From Flavobacteriales bacterium UBA7443 (GTDB lineage: Bacteria; Bacteroidota; Bacteroidia; Flavobacteriales_D; Sanyastnellaceae): a stretch of 6,622 nt of DNA. The notes below the pieces were generated by a model, which saw only the letters and a program-made list of their open reading frames with translations, had not been told where the DNA came from and made no database searches. The position numbers were made by a program, and so were the translations under genes. The DNA lies in the NCBI GenBank assembly GCA_002477505.1, contig DLQB01000019.1:1-6622 (forward strand), given 5' to 3'. This document shows, piece after piece, positions 1-5,933 of this stretch (positions within the stretch are counted from its first letter, which is position 1; every line of letters begins with the position of its first letter).

Positions 1-171
1 TTGCTGCTGGAACTGAAGTTTACGGACGGATCGACCTATGAGTATTTCGGGGTCAACAAAGCGCTGTTCACCAAGCTTGTGAACGCAGATAAGGTGCAAC
101 GATTCGCACGACGCAACATCTTCAATTCTTTCCTCTATCGGAAGTCAAAAGCAACGGTCGAGGCGGAATAA
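1..171 (+). CDS. KTSC-domain protein, C-terminal fragment (5' end outside window)
   Basis: The plus-strand frame beginning at base 1 is open and ends at TAA 169-171, giving 56 residues. It reads as a KTSC domain: a short beta segment (ELKFTDGSTYEYFGV), a helix (ALFTKLVNADKVQRF) and the closing N-I-F-N-S-F-L-Y-R-K motif. KTSC domains are about 55-65 residues long and occur alone or at the end of larger proteins. Their function is not well established; links to nucleic-acid metabolism have been suggested from domain fusions only. Because the frame is already open at base 1, the true start may lie upstream and the TTG at base 1 need not be the initiator. It converges with the small regulator at 219-425. 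Confidence 0.7.
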   Translation: MLLELKFTDGSTYEYFGVNKALFTKLVNADKVQRFARRNIFNSFLYRKSKATVEAE

Positions 172-203
172 AGAAGCAGCGTACTTGATGCACTGGCTTC
201 GCG

Positions 204-234
204 GTTCAAGGCAACGTCTCAAGGCAACTTGAAC
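204..234. repeat. Small inverted repeat with an internal direct repeat between convergent genes
   Basis: GTTCAAG (204-210) and CTTGAAC (228-234) form a 7-bp inverted repeat around a 17-nt loop. The 10-mer TCAAGGCAAC is also directly repeated at 206-215 and 219-228. The element covers the stop codon of the minus-strand regulator and lies 33 nt past the KTSC stop. It could act as a weak two-way terminator, but the stem is short and no T-run follows on either strand. Confidence 0.3.
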
Positions 235-425
235 AAATCTTCCACCTTGCAGTCCAGAGTGGTTGCAATCTTGAGGGCGAGCACTGTGGAGGGAACATAC
301 ACGCCATTTTCAATGGCGTTGATGCTTTTGCGCGACACCTCTGCAACAACTGAAAGCTCTTGCTGGGTGAATCCTGCAGCTCTCCGATATTCTTCCAGCC
401 TGTTGACAGGTTTCATGCCATTCAT
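219..425 (-). CDS. Small Xre/Cro-type helix-turn-helix transcriptional regulator
   Basis: This 68-residue protein is almost entirely one HTH_3 (Xre/Cro/CI) DNA-binding domain. Residues about 10-64 give the five-helix pattern: R-x-x-x-G-F-T-Q-Q-E-L as helices 1-2, V-S-R-K-S-I-N-A-I-E-N-G as the recognition helix and turn, and L-x-L-K-I-A-x-x-L-x-x-x-V-E-D-L-F at the C-terminus. It resembles the compact single-domain regulators of about 65-70 residues found widely in bacteria. There is no sensor domain or ligand-binding extension. The start could be ATG at 425 or the internal ATG three codons later; neither has a Shine-Dalgarno sequence. Its start lies 26 nt past the stop of the glycosyltransferase gene on the same strand, so the two may be co-transcribed. 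Its target is unknown. Confidence 0.88.
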   Translation of the reverse strand: MNGMKPVNRLEEYRRAAGFTQQELSVVAEVSRKSINAIENGVYVPSTVLALKIATTLDCKVEDLFKLP

Positions 426-451
426 GCATAAAGATGGGGTCGCTTTGGCGA

Positions 452-1861
452 TTAATCCTGTTCGGACGGAATCAGCGACTCAATGAACCACGGTGGATCC
501 GCAGATGAATGAGCGCTTCCTTCTGGCAAAGCCCCCGATTTCCAAGATTGCTGCAGCCAAACGATGTGCGTAGCGCCTTTTTGGATGAGTTCCTGGCGGG
601 ATGACTCAATTTCTATCCCACTGAGTACCCAGCCTTTTCGATGCGCAAAATACATGGGCGTTGGCGACGGACCGCAGTTAATGACGATCAAGTCGTCGGG
701 ATTTGAGACCGCATCGAGGGCCGATTCCAATCTCAGGATTGCACGCTGATTGGAGGAAGGAAAAAAATCATGGGCTTGGTTGGCAAGTCCTTCGAGCATC
801 ACAAGTGCCAATGCGGCTATCCGCCAACGGCGCACGGGAATTTTTTGCAGTGCAAAGGCCGCTGCAATGGCCATGAATGGCACAAAAGGCAGAATGTAGT
901 AATCGTGTCGAACGAAAGTGTCGCCGGCCTTAATTGCGACGATGATGAGTCCGAAAAAGGCAAAAAGCAGCGCCATAAGCACCCGGTGTTGTTCTGTTCG
1001 AAATAGCAACACCAAGCCGGCTAGGAAACATCCAAATCCGGTGAACTTGAGCGCATGGTCAATGACGTGCATGGCAGCGATTTGCCAATTGGCGGCGAGT
1101 TCCAGAGCTCCGATTCCCATGGATTTACCCATGAAAAAATGCCAAAAACCGTAGTCTGTAACGAGATGGGGTACCCAGAAGTAGTACCAATACATTACCA
1201 GAGCTGCGCCAGGAACGAACCACGCAAACGTCCAGAGGTGGCGTTGGTTGGGCAGCAACTGGGGTAGAAATGGAAGCATGCCCAAGAGGAGGATTCCAGC
1301 GGGTAATTTGGACAGCAAACCCAGCACGATGAAGCACGATGCGAGCAAAGACCCAATGATTTTTCGAGCGCGATTCCCCGTTTCCCAACTTTTTACGAGC
1401 AGGTGGGTGCCAATGATCACCAGGCTGCAGCTGAATGCATCCGGCATTATTTTCCGACTGTAGATGAACCACAAGGACGTGGTTAGGATCAAAACCGAAT
1501 CCCGGGCCCATCGCCGGTCGATTACCCGAATGAGGAGAGAGAACAAACTCCAAAGGGCGAAGCTGCTGAAGATCAGAACAATCAACCGGCCGTACCAATC
1601 GGACCAACCCAAAAGACGAGCGCATCCTGCATGCAATGCGTTCAGTAAGGGAAATTCCATTCCTGTGACACCGCTGAGGTCGCCGGCCATGTCCACTTTG
1701 GGGTGCATCAGGTCAAATGGGCCTTCGAAGAAATTCCGGGCCACCATGAGCACGGTGGATTGCCGCCAGTTATGACCGACTTCAACGGGTGGCAGGGTGA
1801 TATTGACCAGTCGGATGATGGCGAACAGGATGATCCAGAACCGAACGTCTCTGAATGGCAT
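452..1861 (-). CDS. GT39/ArnT-like integral-membrane glycosyltransferase
   Basis: This polytopic membrane protein has about 10 predicted hydrophobic segments and a soluble C-terminal tail of about 100 residues. From the ATG at 1861 it is 469 residues. After transmembrane segment 1 comes a non-cytoplasmic loop with E-V-G-H-N-W-R-Q (residues about 27-34), A-R-N-F-F-E, then H-P-K-V-D and G-M-E-F-P-L. This series is typical of the PMT_2/GT39-like family, which transfers sugars from polyprenyl-phosphate donors outside the cytoplasmic membrane. The acidic residue before HNWRQ sits where such enzymes keep their catalytic acid. The acceptor cannot be told from sequence; surface polysaccharide or glycolipid is the usual role. 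An upstream in-frame ATG at 1984 would add 41 residues, basic and not membrane-like. I prefer 1861 because it lies just before the first membrane segment. Codon usage matches the neighbours. Confidence 0.85.
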   Translation of the reverse strand: MPFRDVRFWIILFAIIRLVNITLPPVEVGHNWRQSTVLMVARNFFEGPFDLMHPKVDMAGDLSGVTGMEFPLLNALHAGCARLLGWSDWYGRLIVLIFSSFALWSLFSLLIRVIDRRWARDSVLILTTSLWFIYSRKIMPDAFSCSLVIIGTHLLVKSWETGNRARKIIGSLLASCFIVLGLLSKLPAGILLLGMLPFLPQLLPNQRHLWTFAWFVPGAALVMYWYYFWVPHLVTDYGFWHFFMGKSMGIGALELAANWQIAAMHVIDHALKFTGFGCFLAGLVLLFRTEQHRVLMALLFAFFGLIIVAIKAGDTFVRHDYYILPFVPFMAIAAAFALQKIPVRRWRIAALALVMLEGLANQAHDFFPSSNQRAILRLESALDAVSNPDDLIVINCGPSPTPMYFAHRKGWVLSGIEIESSRQELIQKGATHIVWLQQSWKSGALPEGSAHSSADPPWFIESLIPSEQD

Positions 1862-2082
1862 GAACGGCGCAATTTGAAACCGTTTTGCGGAGGCTTGGAT
1901 TTTTTCTTTTCGCGATTTGATGGAGCAAAGGTCGACACTGCATGCGACATTTTCAGCGCGATTGCTTAGACATCTTGAAGGCATCAATCTCGAGAGGTTG
2001 TATCGTTCAAGGTAAGCTTGAATTCACAGCATTCCGCTGATTTCGAATGAATTGGGCGGCATCAATAAGGCAGTGACCCGCG
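1862..2082. other. Spacer between glycosyltransferase and dehydratase genes
   Basis: These 221 bases hold no gene I can support if the glycosyltransferase starts at 1861. The proximal part (1862-1984) is open in the glycosyltransferase frame and could be an N-terminal extension. A minus-strand TACCTTG at 2008-2014 loosely resembles a -7 box, but no TTG lies 19-21 bp upstream. Short ORFs on either strand here have no recognisable domain. Confidence 0.4.
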
Positions 2083-2086
2083 TCAC
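2073..2086 (-). terminator. Possible weak hairpin at the end of the dehydratase gene
   Basis: GTGAC (2073-2077) and GTCAC (2082-2086) form a perfect 5-bp stem with a 4-nt loop overlapping the minus-strand TGA at 2083-2085. Only a loose T-containing stretch follows, so this is at most a weak terminator or attenuator. The downstream glycosyltransferase on the same strand might still be reached by read-through. Confidence 0.25.
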
Positions 2087-2331
2087 GTAGAAGAGTGCTT
2101 TTTCAATTTGCGCTCGATGGCTTCGGCGAGTTGTCGATCCAAGTCTGTGATTATGTTTCCGGCATCATGCGTGGTCAATTCAAGCCGAACGCGGGTGTAT
2201 TCGCTGATGATGGTGGGGTGGTGATTGAATTGTTCCGCAAGCCCGGCTACTTCATTCAAAAATGAAAATGCCGCTGCAAAAGATTCAAATTGATGCTCGC
2301 AAATGAGCTTGTTGTCGATTTCTTGCCACAT
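2083..2331 (-). CDS. 4a-hydroxytetrahydrobiopterin (pterin-4a-carbinolamine) dehydratase
   Basis: This 82-residue protein fits the PCD/DCoH (PhhB) family in length and motifs. The family dehydrates the 4a-hydroxypterin left by aromatic amino acid hydroxylases, recycling the pterin cofactor in the cytoplasm. The start M-W-x-E is typical. The active-site histidines lie in F-N-H-H-P (H37, H38), with the second conserved histidine in T-H-D-A-G-N-I (H55); the 17-residue spacing from H38 to H55 matches the family. The C-terminal helix D-x-x-L-A-E-A-I-E is also as expected. An in-frame codon at 2352 would add seven residues, but MWQE at 2331 fits the family better. No aromatic amino acid hydroxylase is in the window. 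The gene is divergent from rlmF. Confidence 0.93.
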   Translation of the reverse strand: MWQEIDNKLICEHQFESFAAAFSFLNEVAGLAEQFNHHPTIISEYTRVRLELTTHDAGNIITDLDRQLAEAIERKLKKHSST

Positions 2332-2336
2332 AGGAG

Positions 2337-2344
2337 GCAAGTTA
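2337..2344 (-). promoter_or_regulatory. Candidate Bacteroidota -7 box of the dehydratase gene
   Basis: On the minus strand TAACTTGC lies 5 nt before the ATG at 2331. It matches five of the six fixed positions of TAnnTTTG. No clear TTG occurs 19-21 bp upstream. If active, transcription would start about at the ATG and give a leaderless mRNA. Confidence 0.3.
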
Positions 2345-2362
2345 AGTCTCAATCAAGCCGAA

Positions 2363-2392
2363 TTGGTGTCCGTGCAATTGGCTGTAACTTGC
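2363..2392 (+). promoter_or_regulatory. Candidate Bacteroidota-type promoter of rlmF
   Basis: TTG (2363-2365), a 19-bp spacer, then TAACTTGC (2385-2392) resembles the -33 TTTG / -7 TAnnTTTG promoter pattern of Bacteroidota. Transcription would begin at about 2397. That leaves a leader of about 45 nt to the ATG at 2444, or none if the in-frame GTG at 2396 is the real start. Confidence 0.35.
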
Positions 2393-2443
2393 GCCGTGCA
2401 TTCCCCCCAATCCAAGAGCAGCAAACGTTCATCAGAACATCGA

Positions 2444-3352
2444 ATGCACCCCCGCAATAGGAACCTTGAACGGTATCAGATTTCGGAATTGGTCGCATGT
2501 CTTCCCGAATTGGGTGCCTACGTTGAAAAGTCCAAACGCGGCGAAGACACCATTGACTTCGCGCGTCCAGAGGCAGTGAAGTTGTTGAATCGAGCGATCA
2601 TTCTCAGTGATTACGGTTTGAAATGTTGGGACTTTCCCGCGGAAAATCTATGCCCACCTGTGCCGGGACGCGCTGATTATTTGCACCACATGGCTGATGT
2701 CCTCAGAGAAAATCATTTTGGCAACATCCCAAGAGGAAAAGAGGTCCAGGTGTTGGATGTCGGCGTGGGGGCGACCGCGATTTATCCGATTGTCGGAGCG
2801 GTGGAATATGGCTGGTCATTTGTAGGATCCGACATTGAACAGGATTCTTTGGACAATGTGGCGTCTATCCTGGAAGGAAATCCAACGCTCCAAGGGCATT
2901 TGGAATTGCGTCACCAACCGGATCCTTCTTGCGTTTTACGAGGGATCGTTGCGGTTTCTGATCGTTTTGCATTTACGATGTGCAATCCTCCGTTCCATGC
3001 AAGTGCCGAAGACGCCATTGAAGGCACAATGAGAAAGACGCGCAACTTGAAAGGGGGCAAGCAACAGAACCCAATGCTCAACTTCAGCGGAGTCAAAAAG
3101 GAATTGATCTGTGAGGGTGGTGAGGTACGGTTCATCCAAACCCTCATTCGCGAAAGTCAAAATTATGCAGCGAACGTCTTTTGGTTTACCACTCTGGTCT
3201 CTAAGCAGTCGCATCTCAAGTCACTTTACGGCACGTTGAAAACGGTCCGACCTGCCGAAGTCAAGACGATTTCGATGGGCACAGGCAACAAGTCCACGCG
3301 AATTTTGGCTTGGACATTCGTGCCCAAGGTGGAGCGCTTGGAATGGAGGTAA
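2444..3352 (+). CDS. rlmF: 23S rRNA (adenine(1618)-N(6))-methyltransferase RlmF
   Basis: From ATG 2444 the protein has 302 residues; E. coli RlmF has about 308. The landmarks are in order: HPRNRN at the N-terminus (2-7), C-P-P-V-P-G-R-A-D-Y-L-H-H (70-82), the SAM-binding loop L-D-V-G-V-G-A (104-110), E-Y-G-W-x-F-x-G-S-D (121-130) and the N6-adenine methyltransferase motif N-P-P-F (181-184). These are followed by R-N-L, L-N-F, C-E-G-G-E-V-x-F-I (223-231) and W-F-T-T-L-V-S (247-253). The enzyme uses S-adenosylmethionine to methylate A1618 of 23S rRNA in the cytoplasm. In-frame codons extend upstream to 2303, but the part before 2396 overlaps the divergent dehydratase gene and does not look like the family. 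A GTG at 2396 is a real alternative, giving 318 residues with a basic, Ser-rich tail. Confidence 0.95.
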   Translation: MHPRNRNLERYQISELVACLPELGAYVEKSKRGEDTIDFARPEAVKLLNRAIILSDYGLKCWDFPAENLCPPVPGRADYLHHMADVLRENHFGNIPRGKEVQVLDVGVGATAIYPIVGAVEYGWSFVGSDIEQDSLDNVASILEGNPTLQGHLELRHQPDPSCVLRGIVAVSDRFAFTMCNPPFHASAEDAIEGTMRKTRNLKGGKQQNPMLNFSGVKKELICEGGEVRFIQTLIRESQNYAANVFWFTTLVSKQSHLKSLYGTLKTVRPAEVKTISMGTGNKSTRILAWTFVPKVERLEWR

Positions 3353-3357
3353 TCCAC

Positions 3358-3375
3358 TCAAGCCATGTTGCTTGA
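3358..3375 (+). terminator. Possible hairpin after rlmF
   Basis: TCAAGC (3358-3363) and GCTTGA (3370-3375) form a 6-bp stem with a 6-nt loop, starting 5 nt past the rlmF stop. A run of five T begins about 12 nt later, which is further than in a standard intrinsic terminator. It would separate rlmF from the oxidase operon. Confidence 0.3.
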
Positions 3376-3436
3376 ATCTCAGGGACATTTTTCCGCTTGA
3401 TATTGGGCAAAGGATAAGTTGTGGTCAATTCTTGCC

Positions 3437-3444
3437 TAATTTCC
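3437..3444 (+). promoter_or_regulatory. Candidate -7 box directly before the cupredoxin operon
   Basis: TAATTTCC lies 4 nt before the ATG at 3449, the same arrangement as at two other genes here. A second candidate, TAAGTTG, is at 3415-3421. Neither has a TTG at the usual 19-21 bp distance, so the choice is uncertain. No Shine-Dalgarno sequence precedes the ATG. Confidence 0.25.
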
Positions 3445-3448
3445 CATC

Positions 3449-4303
3449 ATGAACAATTGGAAGTTTTGGACTTGCCTCATTTTGGCAATGGTTCCGTTTG
3501 GCACTTTCGCTCAGGACACACTTTGGTTGGCCCGAGGGGAGTGGACGCAAATTCCCGATTCGGTTCAAGCCCTTCGGTTCAATGCCAATGACGAATGGTC
3601 TGGAGTCAATGCGACTTTGACGAGGCCAGTGGATGCAGCCTCATCCTTGGTGGTGGTCAATTTGGATAGCATCGCGCACACCTGGAAGCTCGAGGCTGAA
3701 GGCGAACTCGATTGGGATTTGGCTGCTTTGGACACCATCGTACTGGAAATGCCGGAATTGCAAGCGGGAGCGTATCGCTTTGGTTTGACCGACGAAATCG
3801 GTCGGGTGATGGGGGCGAGTGGTCAACTTCAGATTGGTCTAGAAGCGGATTATGCTCATTTTCACTGGAATTTGGGAGATTGGTCGGTGGCGCGCATGGT
3901 GGCCGCTGATCTGGGGTTGCCTATCGCCTGGAATGAACCTTACGTTCCAGAGCAGTTCACGATCAATGAGCGCACGTATCCTGCGGTCGCAGATGACCCG
4001 GAAGCACTCGTCGCCGTCAGTTTGGGGGACACCTGTTTGATTTCTATCGCCAATCACGGATTCATGGATCATGTGTTTCATTTCCATGGTTTTCACGTCA
4101 CCATGATCAGCAGTTCGCATCATCCCGAACGCGTGGGCTGGTCCAAAGACACCGTACCTATTCGAATGGGGGAGGTGCTGACCGTTCAATTGGTGGCCAA
4201 TCAAGTGGGGATGTACCCCGTCCACAATCATAATTTGATTGCGGTGACCAACGCAGGATTTTATCCGGGAGGAATGATCACTCAAATCCATGTTGCGCCA
4301 TGA
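3449..4303 (+). CDS. Secreted two-domain cupredoxin protein carrying the domain-2 half of an MCO trinuclear site (subunit A)
   Basis: This 284-residue protein has a signal peptide (basic-hydrophobic 1-20, probable cleavage after T-F-A at 21) and no lipobox. Domain 1 (about 25-130) has a cupredoxin-like pattern but no metal site: its loop Y109-R-F-G-L-T-D-E-I-G-R-V-M-G125 lines up without gaps with the copper loop of the downstream protein, but the ligands are R110, F111, G112, G118 and A123. Domain 2 (about 167-282) opens with F-T-I-N-E-R-T-Y-P and has H208-V-F-H211-F-H213-G, the spacer W-S-K-D-T-V, then H259-N-H261. The last motif lacks the type-1 Cys, His and Met of classical HCHxxxHxxxGM. 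It resembles domain 2 of two-domain multicopper oxidases that keep T1 copper only in domain 1. Alone it holds four of the eight trinuclear histidines, so it is probably inactive without its partner. It has no T9SS domain. The stop overlaps the next start (ATGA). Confidence 0.85.
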   Translation: MNNWKFWTCLILAMVPFGTFAQDTLWLARGEWTQIPDSVQALRFNANDEWSGVNATLTRPVDAASSLVVVNLDSIAHTWKLEAEGELDWDLAALDTIVLEMPELQAGAYRFGLTDEIGRVMGASGQLQIGLEADYAHFHWNLGDWSVARMVAADLGLPIAWNEPYVPEQFTINERTYPAVADDPEALVAVSLGDTCLISIANHGFMDHVFHFHGFHVTMISSSHHPERVGWSKDTVPIRMGEVLTVQLVANQVGMYPVHNHNLIAVTNAGFYPGGMITQIHVAP

Positions 4304-5451
4304 GTCAATTTCGAACTTTCGCTCTGGTTTGTGCGCTTCTATCAGCAGCAATAAGCCATGCACAGATGCAACCTCCTCAGCTTTTCTCGGGGATGGAAGG
4401 ATACACGTTCTTGCCTGACGGCACCGCCATTCCCATCTGGGGCTATGGATGGGTTGCGGATGGTTACATCACATTGCCCGGGCCTCTTTTGGAATACACC
4501 GAAGGCGAATCTGTGCAGCTCAACTTCACGAATCCAAGTCCAGAAAGCCACACCATTCATTTGCATGGTTTGGATGTGGATCAGGCCAACGATGGAGTCC
4601 CGACCACGAGTTTTTTCGTCGTAACAGGAGGGGAGGCGACGTACGAATTCGAAGCAAACCATCCCGGTACCTTTCTCTATCATTGCCACGTCACGACGAC
4701 CTTGCACTTGACGATGGGCATGTACGGGATGATTCTAGTGAATCGTCCGGACATGACGTTGTTCGAAGGAGGGCCAGGGTATTCCGAAAATGCCCCGCTT
4801 TTATTCAGTGATTTGGCCATGGAGACCAACCTCAGTGCGGTCCAATCGTTTCCTTTCCACGACATTCGACCCGACGTTTTTATGGTCAATGGCGTTTCCG
4901 GCGATCAGCTCGAACAAGCGGAACACATCATTGATTTCGAACCCGGTGAGCCCATTGCCTTGCGACTGGGTTCCATGGCATATAGCTTGCTTCATTTGAA
5001 TTTTCCCGAGGAATTGAATGCGATTTGCTACATGAGTGATGGCCGGCCCGTCCCAGAGCCTTTCGCAGTGACCGACTTGGAGATTTTCCCGGGTGAACGA
5101 TTTACGGTGATGATTGAACCTGAAGCAGGCTGGGACGGTCACATTGGTTGTGAATTTTGGAACATTCCGGACCAGCAATTGGAAGAGGAACAATTCGTTC
5201 ATGTGCGTGATGCAAGCCTCTCTGTTCCAGATTGGGGCGTCACAGCCGCACCGGTGGGTTTTCCCAATCCGACAAATTCTGAAATTAGGTGGCTTGGACC
5301 CGCTTCCTTAAGTGTGTTTGATGCCGCGGGCAACAGCGTATTCTGTGGACCGTTGAATGAAGGTAGATTAGAGGTTTCGGATTGGGCGAACGGCTTCTAC
5401 ACAGCGGTTTTTCCCGACGGAACGCACACGCGGTTTGCGGTCATTCACTGA
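4300..5451 (+). CDS. T9SS-secreted cupredoxin protein carrying the T1 copper site and domain-1 half of an MCO trinuclear site (subunit B)
   Basis: This 383-residue protein has a signal peptide (1-21, cleavage after S-H-A). Domain 1 (about 40-148) is a complete blue-copper domain: G-P-L-L-E-Y, H84-T-I-H87-L-H89-G, then Y-H128-C129-H130, H136 and M141 in H-L-T-M-G-M-Y-G. H84, C129, H136 and M141 fit a type-1 site; H87, H89, H128 and H130 fit half a trinuclear cluster. The H136-to-M141 spacing equals that of NirK-type nitrite reductases, but HLHG and HCH indicate an oxidase. Domain 2 (about 193-302) begins F-M-V-N-G but its sites are degenerate: S229-L-L-H232-L-N234 replaces HxxHxH and G283-C-E285 replaces HxH. 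Residues about 319-383 are a T9SS type A sorting domain (F-P-N-P-T, L-S-V-F-D-A-A-G, W-A-N-G-F-Y-T-A-V-F, ending F-A-V-I-H). The substrate is unknown; metal, phenol or copper detoxification are all possible. Confidence 0.88.
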   Translation: MSQFRTFALVCALLSAAISHAQMQPPQLFSGMEGYTFLPDGTAIPIWGYGWVADGYITLPGPLLEYTEGESVQLNFTNPSPESHTIHLHGLDVDQANDGVPTTSFFVVTGGEATYEFEANHPGTFLYHCHVTTTLHLTMGMYGMILVNRPDMTLFEGGPGYSENAPLLFSDLAMETNLSAVQSFPFHDIRPDVFMVNGVSGDQLEQAEHIIDFEPGEPIALRLGSMAYSLLHLNFPEELNAICYMSDGRPVPEPFAVTDLEIFPGERFTVMIEPEAGWDGHIGCEFWNIPDQQLEEEQFVHVRDASLSVPDWGVTAAPVGFPNPTNSEIRWLGPASLSVFDAAGNSVFCGPLNEGRLEVSDWANGFYTAVFPDGTHTRFAVIH

Positions 5452-5484
5452 AGCGGGGTCATGGATGCGCTGAGCATTGGCCGG

Positions 5485-5504
5485 AACAAAGACCGTTTGT
5501 TTTT
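5485..5504 (+). terminator. Possible terminator between convergent oxidase and YeeE operons
   Basis: AACAAA (5485-5490) and TTTGTT (5496-5501) form a 6-bp, A/T-rich stem with a 5-nt loop, followed by three more T. It lies 33 nt past the subunit B stop and ends at the minus-strand stop codon of the YeeE half gene. Position and T-run fit a plus-strand intrinsic terminator, but the stem is weak. Confidence 0.35.
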
Positions 5505-5917
5505 CAATGGGGCAATCGGTCGCGCAACGCCGCATAAACGTAGACACCAACGATTCCTGCTGCCACGGCCAGGACCATGATGGTCGTTCCGCTTCCAATG
5601 AGCGCGTAAAGCGGACCTGGACATGCTCCGGTCATCGCCCAACCCAATCCGAATACCGTGCCGCCGAGATATGCCGATTTATAGTTTGGAGCCTTGTCTT
5701 TGATTTGGATGACGTTCCCTTCGATGCTTCGAATGCCGGAAGACCGAATGATCCATACGCTGAGGGCACCGATGACCACAGCGCTTCCGATGATGCCGTA
5801 CATGTGAAAGCTTTGAAAAGCGAACATTTCTTGGATTCGGAACCACGATAGCACTTCCGCTTTGACGAGAATGATGCCAAACAATGTTCCGAGGATAAGG
5901 GCGAGTATGTTTTTCAT
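5504..5917 (-). CDS. YeeE/YedE-family membrane protein, C-terminal-half type (DUF6691-like)
   Basis: This 137-residue inner-membrane protein has about four hydrophobic segments (about 3-18, 39-57, 82-104 and 110-130). The motif G-W-A-M-T-G-A-C99-P-G-P-L-Y-A-L-I-G is the signature of the YeeE/YedE family, whose characterised member imports thiosulfate through conserved cysteines lining a pore. Full-length family members of about 330-400 residues have two such halves in one chain; here the halves are separate genes, a common arrangement in Bacteroidota and Proteobacteria. The start M-K-N-I at 5917 lies 16 nt past the stop of the upstream half, on the same strand, so the two are almost certainly one operon. 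The transported species is inferred from the family only. Confidence 0.9.
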   Translation of the reverse strand: MKNILALILGTLFGIILVKAEVLSWFRIQEMFAFQSFHMYGIIGSAVVIGALSVWIIRSSGIRSIEGNVIQIKDKAPNYKSAYLGGTVFGLGWAMTGACPGPLYALIGSGTTIMVLAVAAGIVGVYVYAALRDRLPH

Positions 5918-5933
5918 GGTGAGTGGGCCGCAA

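Noticed and set aside
1321..1341. Direct repeat AGCACGATG in tandem
   Set aside because: Two short copies inside the coding sequence of the glycosyltransferase; no further copies and no repeat structure.
1125..1625. 166-codon minus-strand ORF inside the glycosyltransferase gene
   Set aside because: It is a shifted-frame shadow of the membrane protein: rich in Arg, Pro and His, with no domain pattern, and fully covered by a gene with clear family motifs.
1989..2025. XhoI, HindIII and EcoRI recognition sites close together, the last two abutting, like a cloning polylinker
   Set aside because: The flanking sequence continues naturally with matching composition and the genes on both sides fit one organism. 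No vector sequence is seen. Three 6-bp sites in 37 bp is odd but can occur by chance.
3449..3511. Subunit A as a lipoprotein, because of a Cys in the signal peptide
   Set aside because: The Cys at residue 9 lies inside the hydrophobic core without a lipobox, and a normal signal peptidase I site follows at residue 21.
3839..4363. 174-codon minus-strand ORF opposite the cupredoxin genes
   Set aside because: It is antisense to a well-supported gene, and its His- and Met-rich content comes from the complementary reading. It resembles no known protein.
4549..4728. Subunit B as a NirK-type nitrite reductase
   Set aside because: The H136-to-M141 spacing resembles NirK, but the intact HLHG and HCH pairs indicate half of a trinuclear cluster. 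The NirK type-2 site partner pattern is not seen.
4449..4811. 120-codon plus-strand ORF inside subunit B
   Set aside because: It is an out-of-frame reading of the copper-domain region, rich in Arg and Ser, with no motif.
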